This document shows, in pieces, positions 24,761-31,715 of a stretch of 35,680 nucleotides of DNA. The DNA is from Bacteroidaceae bacterium (lineage in GTDB: Bacteria; Bacteroidota; Bacteroidia; Bacteroidales; Bacteroidaceae). The notes beneath the pieces are model-generated. The model ran no database searches. It had not been told where the DNA came from and saw nothing but the letters and a program-made list of their open reading frames with translations. The translations under genes and the position numbers were made by a program. Position 1 is the stretch's first letter. Each line of letters starts with the position of its first letter. The stretch lies in contig JAFSKR010000070.1 in assembly GCA_017448825.1 (NCBI GenBank), positions 1 through 35,680 of the forward strand, in the 5' to 3' direction.

Positions 24761-25384
24761 ATGAAGAAAATTACTACCCTTGTCCTCACAGGACTCATGA
24801 CGGCTGCCACGGCAACCATCGTGTCATGCAACAAAACTCAGGAAAAAGCCCCTGTAGCCAATGAATCGAAGGTGGAAACCACCAAGGCTCCAAGTTACAA
24901 AATCGCCTATGTGCAGATTGACACCCTCACTTCGCAGTATCAGAAGTGCAAAGACCTTGAAGAAGAGTTTACCAAGAAGCGTGCCAATGCCGAGGCTACC
25001 ATCAACGCAAAAGGCAAGAACTTTACCACCCAGATGCAGGAGTTCAATCGTAAGTATCAGAGTAACCAGTTCACTCAGCAACAGTTTGAAGCTGAGCAGG
25101 CACGTCTTGCCAAGTTGCAGCAAGACCTTGAGGCACTTCAGGCTCGATTGAGCAATTCGCTTCAGGAAGAATACCAAAAAGAGTTTCAGGCACTGACTGA
25201 CACCATCCAGAGTTTTACCAAGTCATACGCTAAGGAGAAAGGATACGATTTTATTCTCTGCAAGTCTTCTGGCATCGACAACGTGCTTTATGCCAACGAA
25301 GCCTACGATGTGACCGACGAGGTGGTCAAAGCGCTCAACAAGCGTTATACAAAGAACACTCCGAAGAAAGAAGAGAAGAAGTAA
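24761..25384 (+). CDS. OmpH/Skp-family periplasmic chaperone lipoprotein
   Basis: A 207-residue protein whose family (Skp) holds unfolded outer-membrane proteins in the periplasm. Residues 1-22 form a lipoprotein signal with the lipid cysteine at C23 (TIVSCNK), so unlike E. coli Skp it is membrane-tethered. The Skp pattern IAYVQIDTL (about 48-56) is followed by a long charged coiled coil (about 60-145, rich in K, E, Q) and the C-terminal strand GYDFILCKSSGIDNVLYANEAYDVTDEV. The tail is Lys-rich. It follows the small membrane protein gene by 26 bases; 56 bases downstream is MITE-like copy 2. Family assignment is firm. Confidence 0.92.
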   Translation: MKKITTLVLTGLMTAATATIVSCNKTQEKAPVANESKVETTKAPSYKIAYVQIDTLTSQYQKCKDLEEEFTKKRANAEATINAKGKNFTTQMQEFNRKYQSNQFTQQQFEAEQARLAKLQQDLEALQARLSNSLQEEYQKEFQALTDTIQSFTKSYAKEKGYDFILCKSSGIDNVLYANEAYDVTDEVVKALNKRYTKNTPKKEEKK

Positions 25385-25440
25385 GGACTTGTAAAAGCAT
25401 TCTCAACCTGGAACTGCTCATCAGAAGCCTTTGAATGAAC

Positions 25441-25559
25441 GAGGCTGTGTCAAAATGCATGCGCCAATAACCTCTCAACCAAGCACGTCGTGGTTGATGA
25501 ACCGACTACGACGTGGTTGATTTTTGGGGAGTAAGTGTATGTTATTTTGACACAGCCTC
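25441..25559. mobile_element. MITE-like palindromic element, copy 2
   Basis: A 119-base element bounded by perfect 16-base inverted repeats (GAGGCTGTGTCAAAAT at 25441-25456 and its complement at 25544-25559). The interior contains CACGTCGTGG and its near-complement ACGACGTGG, then TTGATTTTTGGGGAGTAAGTGTAT, which matches copy 1. It is noncoding with no obvious target-site duplication. It lies 56 bases after the ompH-like stop. The remainder of the gap before the M61 gene (25560-25651) shows no clear promoter. Confidence 0.85.
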
Positions 25560-25651
25560 TTTTTGTATCATAGGAATACCGCTCCCTATATGTACGACTT
25601 GCGATAGTGGGTTATGAAACAAATTAAAAGGATAAATATAATAATACAACT

Positions 25652-27178
25652 ATGAAGAAAAAATGTATCTATGGACTGATGTCCACAGTGGTGTGCCTGT
25701 TGGCACTGATGCTGTTCGCTTGTACACACAGGCAACAGTGTGCTGACTACTCAATGGACTACACTGTTGTGATGGACACTGCTGGACACTACTTAAACGT
25801 GCAGCTTATTTATAAAGCAGAAGCCAATCCCCTTGAAGAAAAGACTGGAGCGGGAGCTGGAGAGGTGGTGTTGGTGATGCCACGCTGGGCTCCAGGTTAT
25901 TATGAGATGCTGGACTTTGCCAAACACCTTACGGACTTCGAGGCTCGTGACACCAAGGGTGACCCTCTTACGTGGCACAAGGAGGGCATGAACCGCTGGC
26001 GCATCCAACTCCCAGATGACGGTTGTGTCGAAATATCTTACCGCGTCTATGCCAACCAGCGCGATGTGGCATCGAGCCGCGTGGAGAAAGATATCGCGTT
26101 CGTGGCACCCTGCGGAGTGTTCATGTACGTGGACGGTGAGCAAGACCATCAGGTGACCGTCCGCTTTCGTCTGCCCGATGGATGGCAGCACATCGCCACA
26201 GGTATGCGCCCTCATGAAGATGACAGCACGGCCTTCACTGTACAGGACTTCGACGTTCTGTACGACTCGCCTTTGTTGTTGGGTAACTTCTACACACACC
26301 GTTTTACCCACGAAGGGCATGACTACGAGTTTGCTCTGGAGACTCCCGACGGTGCTGAGGAAATGGACTTGGAAGGGAAGTTTCGTCGTATCGTTTCGGC
26401 GACTACGCGGTTAATGGGTGACGTGCCTTACGACAACTACTGCCTTATCCACATGGGGCAGGGCAAGGGTGGACTGGAGCACCAGAACTCTCAGGCTTGC
26501 TACACCGATGGCACCTATCACTTCACCTCACGTCGTGCTGAGGTGAAGTTCCTCGCTTTCGTGGCGCATGAGTACTTCCATCTCTACAACGTCAAGTGCA
26601 TACGTCCCACTGAATTGTGGCCATTGGACTACGACCACGAAGCCATCACGCCGATGTTGTGGGTCAGCGAGGGACTGACCTGCTACTACGAGTACCGTCT
26701 GCTGCGCGAAGCTGGTCTCGCCACTGAGGATGAAGGGCTGGAACTGCTCTCCACCTACTTCGCCTGCTATGCGCCTTATGAGGGACAGCGTCATCAGAGT
26801 CTGCGACAGTGTAGCTACGACATCTGGCTCAACTTCATGAATACTGACGAAAACGAGCGTGATGTGCGTGTCAACTACTACTTCAAAGGTCCTATCATCG
26901 GTCTGCTCATGGACCTTGATATCCGCCGAAAGACGAGTGGTCAGCACTCGCTCGATGATGTGATGCGTCTGCTCTACCAACGCTTCTACCGCGAACTGCA
27001 TCGCGGCTTCACCGAAGATGAATTTTGGGGCATCTGTCAAGAGGTGACTGGTCAGCCACTTACTGAGATTCGCAGACTTGTGGAAACCACAGATTCCATC
27101 GACTATGCTTCTTACCTTGAAGATGCGAACTTGCAGGTCGATACCACGGAGTGGGTTATCAAGCGCAAAAAAAACTGA
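25652..27178 (+). CDS. M61-family metallopeptidase lipoprotein, lacking the PDZ domain
   Basis: A 508-residue protein related to glycyl aminopeptidases (M61). A lipoprotein signal ends at C24 (LMLFACTH). The N-terminal beta domain has the family pattern MPRWAPGYYEMLDFAKHL (76-93). The catalytic domain has GGLEHQNS (273-280), the zinc motif H306-EYF-H310 and the third ligand E340 in WVSEGLTCYYEYR. LYNVKCIRP right after the zinc motif is also typical. Most family members continue into a C-terminal PDZ domain. Here the protein stops just after the segment (IDYASYLEDANLQVD) that normally precedes it. The gene lies alone between MITE copy 2 and the sensor pair, with a bidirectional hairpin at its end. 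It is probably outer-membrane attached; the substrate is unknown. Confidence 0.9.
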   Translation: MKKKCIYGLMSTVVCLLALMLFACTHRQQCADYSMDYTVVMDTAGHYLNVQLIYKAEANPLEEKTGAGAGEVVLVMPRWAPGYYEMLDFAKHLTDFEARDTKGDPLTWHKEGMNRWRIQLPDDGCVEISYRVYANQRDVASSRVEKDIAFVAPCGVFMYVDGEQDHQVTVRFRLPDGWQHIATGMRPHEDDSTAFTVQDFDVLYDSPLLLGNFYTHRFTHEGHDYEFALETPDGAEEMDLEGKFRRIVSATTRLMGDVPYDNYCLIHMGQGKGGLEHQNSQACYTDGTYHFTSRRAEVKFLAFVAHEYFHLYNVKCIRPTELWPLDYDHEAITPMLWVSEGLTCYYEYRLLREAGLATEDEGLELLSTYFACYAPYEGQRHQSLRQCSYDIWLNFMNTDENERDVRVNYYFKGPIIGLLMDLDIRRKTSGQHSLDDVMRLLYQRFYRELHRGFTEDEFWGICQEVTGQPLTEIRRLVETTDSIDYASYLEDANLQVDTTEWVIKRKKN

Positions 27179-27240
27179 GAATTGAAGTTCAAAGATTTCA
27201 AGACATCAAGCAAAATAAGTGATACGCATAACGATAGATT

Positions 27241-27266
27241 GACGCTGCCTCCCGAATGGCAGCGTC
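27241..27266. terminator. Bidirectional hairpin between convergent genes
   Basis: GACGCTGCC (27241-27249) pairs perfectly with GGCAGCGTC (27258-27266) around an 8-base loop. It lies between the M61 gene (plus) and the sensor kinase (minus), overlapping the kinase stop. U-rich runs are short on both sides. Confidence 0.75.
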
Positions 27267-29166
27267 AAATCTTTAACACAAAGCGGCAACCAGATGTGTA
27301 CTGAGGGTCGAGGGTGAGACTGCAGCCCATCAGGTCGACGATGCGGCGGCAGAGGTAGAGGCCGAGACCCAGTCCCTCAGTAAACATATCGAGTTTGGTA
27401 AACTTGTCGAAAACCAAGTCGGCTTTGTCTGAAGGGATGCCTATACCCGTATCTTCGATAATGAATCGTACACCACTATCATCGGGGGCCTCTACACGTA
27501 GCGTGACACAACCCTCTTGAGTGAAGTGGAGTGCGTTGAAGAGCAGTTCGGTGAGGACAATCTGAAGGTATTGCCGATTGGTGGTGATGGTCAGTTCGTC
27601 TCCGACATTGCTCTCGAAATGCACGTCGAGTGTATAAGGTGCCCAACTGGTGATGCTCGCGATGGCTTCACGAGCTAACAGGTTGCATGCTACACTGTCG
27701 TTGGTGCTGATGGTATTTTGGCTCTCTATGACTGCTGTGGTGAGCAGTTTGCTGACCATATAGTCGAGGGCGTTTGTCTGTACATACATGGTTTCGGCCA
27801 TTTCCTTCTTCTCGTCAGAAGGAAGAAGTTCGTAGCAGTCGCTGACCACCTGCGCAAAACCGTTCACGATGTTCAACGGTGTGCGTATCTGATGCGATAT
27901 GTCTTGCATGAACTGCGTCTTCTGCTCACTGGCTTGTTTAGCCTGTAGGGTGGCTTGTTCCAGTTCCATCGCACGCCGTTCGTCCTCCTGTATGTGCTGT
28001 TGAACCTCGTTGATATGGTGGCTTATGCTTTGTTGCATCTCGCAGAAACTGTTTTGCAATTGACCAATAACGTCAGTACGGTCGCTGTGGGGTAGAGTCT
28101 CTTTATATTCTCCGCTACCCATCTGACGGAGTTCGCGTGCTAATTGTCCCAGCGGCTGGATGAAGTGACGAACGATGCGTCGGCATCCCCAAACAAGCAG
28201 CACAAGCCCGATGACAATCAGTGGCACCAAGATATAATTCAGTCGATTGTAACCACGCAACATCTCCTCTGACGGACATATCAAGGCTACGCTCCATTGG
28301 GTACCTTCAAGTGGGCGGTATAGTACGATGTGTTTCTTGCCGTTTATGTTCACTTCCATGTGCCCAGTGTGTCCCTTAGTCATCTGGTGTCCCAAAGCTA
28401 TGATGTCGGGATGCTCTTTAGGGTCAACAGCGGTAAAGATGGTCTGCTTCATAATCTTGCTGGTGTCAGGATGTACGAAGTAGTGGCCATCGGCTCCCAG
28501 CATCATGCAGTAGGAATGAGCGTATGGGTGTTCAGAGGTGATGGTTTGATTCAACTTGCTGAGTGACAAGTCGGTAGAGATGACCCCAACAAAGCGGTTC
28601 CGCTCGTCGTGCAGGGGCACGCAGTAGGAGGCAATCATCTCGGGGCTGGAGAGCGTGCCTGCGTTGAAGTCATCGAAGGGGTCAACCCAGCAGGCACTGT
28701 CTCGCTGACGAGGTGTCTTGTACCACACCTTATTATAATAGTCATAGTCGGCCTCGCGAACAGTAGTTACCGAGTCACCCATTCGTACGGAATAGGCTGA
28801 GAATCCGTAATCCATCAGTGGATAATAATCGGACTCCATCGTGATGGAGCAACCGTTGACGTTGGGATGCAGGAGGACCACGCGATGTGAGAACTGCAAC
28901 AGTGAATCAGTGTCATGACACTGGTTAACAAGCCATAGTATGTTGCGCGTCGAAGTCTCCACCTCCGAGAGGCAGCCTTGGGCACGCAGTGCTGTATTGT
29001 CGAGCACGTGCGAGGCTTCCTCGATAGATTCCTGACGAATGATGCTACGCGACTGATAGAACAAAAAACCAAGTGCCAGCATGAAAACCAGTGCTACGAT
29101 GACGAGAATGTCAAAACTCAGCATGGTTGACAACGATTTGCGGATATGTTTTCTCATCTCAATCAT
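27265..29166 (-). CDS. Cache-HAMP sensor histidine kinase
   Basis: A 633-residue membrane kinase. Domains in order: helix 1 (about 19-37), double-Cache extracellular sensor (about 40-308), helix 2 (311-328), HAMP and coiled coil (about 330-415), and the HisKA domain with the H box QDISHQIRTPLN (phospho-acceptor H425). The HATPase domain follows, with N box N544, G1 DTGIGIP (572-578) and G2 GLGLGLYLCRRIV (598-610). All kinase boxes look intact, although the usual SHE is SHQ. No receiver or response-regulator gene is adjacent. The start ATG overlaps the stop of the upstream paralogous sensor (ATGA, 29163-29166), and AGGAGG (29174-29179) precedes it, so the two are translationally coupled. The Cache fold usually binds small molecules such as amino acids or carboxylates. 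The ligand is unknown. Confidence 0.92.
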   Translation of the reverse strand: MIEMRKHIRKSLSTMLSFDILVIVALVFMLALGFLFYQSRSIIRQESIEEASHVLDNTALRAQGCLSEVETSTRNILWLVNQCHDTDSLLQFSHRVVLLHPNVNGCSITMESDYYPLMDYGFSAYSVRMGDSVTTVREADYDYYNKVWYKTPRQRDSACWVDPFDDFNAGTLSSPEMIASYCVPLHDERNRFVGVISTDLSLSKLNQTITSEHPYAHSYCMMLGADGHYFVHPDTSKIMKQTIFTAVDPKEHPDIIALGHQMTKGHTGHMEVNINGKKHIVLYRPLEGTQWSVALICPSEEMLRGYNRLNYILVPLIVIGLVLLVWGCRRIVRHFIQPLGQLARELRQMGSGEYKETLPHSDRTDVIGQLQNSFCEMQQSISHHINEVQQHIQEDERRAMELEQATLQAKQASEQKTQFMQDISHQIRTPLNIVNGFAQVVSDCYELLPSDEKKEMAETMYVQTNALDYMVSKLLTTAVIESQNTISTNDSVACNLLAREAIASITSWAPYTLDVHFESNVGDELTITTNRQYLQIVLTELLFNALHFTQEGCVTLRVEAPDDSGVRFIIEDTGIGIPSDKADLVFDKFTKLDMFTEGLGLGLYLCRRIVDLMGCSLTLDPQYTSGCRFVLKI

Positions 29167-30629
29167 TTCTTCTCCTCCTTTCTCTCAGCGATGTCGAGCA
29201 GTTGACCCAACAGTTCTTTGGTCGTTTCAGTGTGAATTTGAATACGCTCGCTCATTTTGTGGCATTCGTTGGCATCCATGGTGAGAATGCGTTGGCGGAC
29301 GTCATTGACGATGACACCGATGGCTTTCACGGTATGCCCCATACGGTCGGACACGTTTTTGATTATGGCATCCTTAATACGGGAGGCTTCGCGAGCCTGC
29401 TCGTAGGCTTGCTGTAGGTCAATGTTACGTTGGCGCAGCATTTCTGTGAGTTTGCTGATATGGGTGATGTGAGTGCTGATATTCTGCTGCATCTGCCGGA
29501 ACATATTCTGTACATATCCCACCTCATCGTCCCTGTGGCTCTCTTTGACAAAGGCTTCGTAATGACCGTCGGCCATATTGTTAGAGGCATCCACCAAATG
29601 TTGTAGTGGCACCAGTTGGCGGTGACTTATGAAGATACAGAAGACCACCACCGCCAGGAGTCCTATCAAACTAATGATTAACGTGGAACTCTGTAGATAG
29701 CGGTAAGCACTGTAAATATCACTTTCTGGACACACAATGGCCACACTCCACCCCGTACTTTCAAAGGGATGATAGAAGATGAAGTTTGGCTCACCATTAA
29801 TGTGTATCAGGCTGTGTCCAGCATGTCCCGTTTTCATGGATATGGTTGCCAGATGTCCTTCACTTGTCACGTTATTGTAAGCCTCTCCAAAAAAGGCCTG
29901 ATGTTCCTCAAGCGTGCTGTCAGGGTGGATAATCAGTTGGCCGTCACTGCCCATCACCGTGGCATGAGAATCGGGGAAGGGGCGCAGCGAGAGTATCAGG
30001 TCGGCAAACCATTTCATCGAAATATCGACAGACAACACACCCACAGGATTTCCTTCGCTATCGTGCAGCGGCATACCGAATGAAGTGATGTACGACATCT
30101 CTCCCTGGTCGCCGTCCAGATAGGGGTCAATCCAGATAGGTTCGCCCTGATGTAGGGGGACAAAATACCATTTCTGGTGTGTGTAAGGCTGTTTCCCGCT
30201 GTTAATGGCTGTACGAATCTTTGTCGTGTCTTCGTGGCTGCGGTAGGCATACACCTCATGGTAAGTACCATATTGTGGATAGATGCCTGGTTCGAATGCA
30301 ACGGCACAACCTTGTATGTGTGGGTTCATGACCACTATTTGTCGGCAGAGGCTATCCATCAGTTCAGGTTGATCCAGATGGTGTTCCACATACCAATGCA
30401 TATTTCGTGCGGCGGTTTCAACATCGTTCAGCGTATTATCGATACGCAGTTCCGTGGTACGGAGTGTCTGCTGTGCCTTTTCCATCGCTTCCCGATTGAT
30501 AGCCTTATGAGCATGGTGGAACATAGCATAGAGGGAAGCAACCAGCAGAATGGCCACAAAACTCACAACCCAGAGACATATCTGAGCAGTCAGTGAATGT
30601 CTTATGTGATTGCCTGTTCTTCTTATCAT
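29163..30629 (-). CDS. Cache-HAMP sensor with degenerate, catalytically dead kinase stub
   Basis: A 488-residue paralogue of the downstream kinase. It has helix 1 (about 17-37), a double-Cache sensor (about 40-308), helix 2 (315-335), HAMP (about 336-390) and a coiled coil. The last ~75 residues resemble a HisKA dimerisation domain, but the H box reads IIKNVSDRMGHTV: D428 stands where the phospho-acceptor His should be. No HATPase domain follows; the protein simply ends at KEEKK. The two Cache domains align well (YxYRPxxGTxWSVAxxCP in the kinase against FIFYHPFESTGWSVAIVCP here). A kinase-less co-receptor that pairs with the neighbouring kinase is a reasonable inference, but not shown. There is no methyl-accepting or GGDEF domain. 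It has its own promoter box at 30668-30675. Confidence 0.88.
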   Translation of the reverse strand: MIRRTGNHIRHSLTAQICLWVVSFVAILLVASLYAMFHHAHKAINREAMEKAQQTLRTTELRIDNTLNDVETAARNMHWYVEHHLDQPELMDSLCRQIVVMNPHIQGCAVAFEPGIYPQYGTYHEVYAYRSHEDTTKIRTAINSGKQPYTHQKWYFVPLHQGEPIWIDPYLDGDQGEMSYITSFGMPLHDSEGNPVGVLSVDISMKWFADLILSLRPFPDSHATVMGSDGQLIIHPDSTLEEHQAFFGEAYNNVTSEGHLATISMKTGHAGHSLIHINGEPNFIFYHPFESTGWSVAIVCPESDIYSAYRYLQSSTLIISLIGLLAVVVFCIFISHRQLVPLQHLVDASNNMADGHYEAFVKESHRDDEVGYVQNMFRQMQQNISTHITHISKLTEMLRQRNIDLQQAYEQAREASRIKDAIIKNVSDRMGHTVKAIGVIVNDVRQRILTMDANECHKMSERIQIHTETTKELLGQLLDIAERKEEKK

Positions 30630-30667
30630 ACTAAGATTTAAAGATAAACTTTGGGATATTTGTTTGG

Positions 30668-30675
30668 CAAAGGTA
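30668..30675 (-). promoter_or_regulatory. Promoter -7 box for the two-sensor operon
   Basis: TACCTTTG on the minus strand matches TAnnTTTG, about 40 bases before the ATG at 30629. No good TTTG is seen at the -33 position. Confidence 0.55.
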
Positions 30676-30822
30676 TAAAAAAAACAGAAAAGCGCACAGA
30701 AAAAAGAAAAAAAAGTTAATTACGGCTCGTTTTTTCTCTATCAACCTCATAAACTGATATTCCAATCTCATAAATTATTTCAAAATTCTCGCTCGTATTC
30801 ATGAGGTGTTGAATCTTTTTTG

Positions 30823-30830
30823 TAATTTTG
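30823..30830 (+). promoter_or_regulatory. Promoter -7 box for the three-lipoprotein operon
   Basis: TAATTTTG matches TAnnTTTG and lies 40 bases before the ATG at 30871; the -33 element is weak. The 241-base gap between the divergent operons holds both boxes and runs of A and T. Confidence 0.5.
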
Positions 30831-30870
30831 CACCTACAAAACGAAAAATATAACCTCAAACGAAGTAAAT

Positions 30871-31659
30871 ATGAAAAAGAAAACGTTATGGATGCTTGCC
30901 GCCATCCTCGTAATCATCTGCGGTGTTTGTGTGATAACCTGTTGCGATAGTGAGGACAATAATCCCACTGTTAGTCCGACAGATGATAACAGCCAGTTTG
31001 TAACCATCACCGACGTGGTGCCTGACGTAATACTGGAGATACGCTACTATGGCACGTATAACTTCGTGGGCACCCACATTGATGGTTACGAAGAGCCTAC
31101 AGCACTGCTCACCCGTCAAGCTGCTGACAGTCTGAAGGCCGTAAGTGATGACGTGAAGGCTCAGGGGTATCGTCTGAAAATCTACGATGCCTACCGCCCA
31201 CAGAAAGGTGTTGACCACTTCGTGCGCTGGGCTGCTGACATCCCCGACACGTTGATGAAGCGCTATTTTTATCCAGACCTCGATAAGAGCGTGCTCTTCG
31301 AGCAGGAGTATATCTATGAGAAGAGTGGTCACACACGTGGCAGTACGGTTGACTTAACGCTCTTCGACATGACAAAGGAAAAAGAACTCGACATGGGCGG
31401 TACCTTCGACTGGTTCGGTCCAGAGAGTCATCCCGACTTCTGCGGCAATCCCGAGACGGGCGAATACACGGGTGATAACAGTAAATCCCCGAAGGGACGC
31501 ATCATCACCGCTGAGCAGTTTGCCAACCGCATGATTCTTCGTAAGGCGATGCTTGATCATGGCTTCAAGCCCCTTGATTCCGAGTGGTGGCACTTCACTT
31601 TGAAGGATGAGCCTTTCCCCGACACATACTTCACCTTCCCTGTTAAGCAACTGAAATAA
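30871..31659 (+). CDS. VanX/DdpX-type D-Ala-D-Ala dipeptidase lipoprotein (M15D)
   Basis: A 262-residue lipoprotein whose family cleaves the dipeptide D-Ala-D-Ala. The signal WMLAAILVIICGVCVITCC ends at C24 or C25, and the acidic DSEDN that follows resembles surface-export signals of Bacteroidota lipoproteins. Catalytic landmarks are IYDAYRP (R109), SGHTRGSTVDLTL (zinc ligands H154 and D161) and SEWWHF (catalytic E238, ligand H241). All key residues are present, so it is predicted active. It is first of three plus-strand lipoproteins and is divergent from the sensor pair. VanX in the resistance operon is cytoplasmic; this form is exported, so it probably recycles wall peptides outside. No vanH, vanA or vanRS-type gene is near. 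Confidence 0.9.
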   Translation: MKKKTLWMLAAILVIICGVCVITCCDSEDNNPTVSPTDDNSQFVTITDVVPDVILEIRYYGTYNFVGTHIDGYEEPTALLTRQAADSLKAVSDDVKAQGYRLKIYDAYRPQKGVDHFVRWAADIPDTLMKRYFYPDLDKSVLFEQEYIYEKSGHTRGSTVDLTLFDMTKEKELDMGGTFDWFGPESHPDFCGNPETGEYTGDNSKSPKGRIITAEQFANRMILRKAMLDHGFKPLDSEWWHFTLKDEPFPDTYFTFPVKQLK

Positions 31660-31715
31660 GACCTGTTTTTGATGGTTCAAATGATGGTTAAAAGTATAAT
31701 ATCTATACAACTATA

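Noticed and set aside
29163-30629. Chemoreceptor (methyl-accepting protein)
   Set aside because: It has Cache and HAMP domains but no MCP signalling domain; the C-terminus is like a HisKA domain.
30871-31659. Part of a vancomycin-resistance operon
   Set aside because: The VanX-type protein is an exported lipoprotein, and no vanH, vanA or vanS/vanR homologue is nearby; the sensors have Cache domains unlike VanS.
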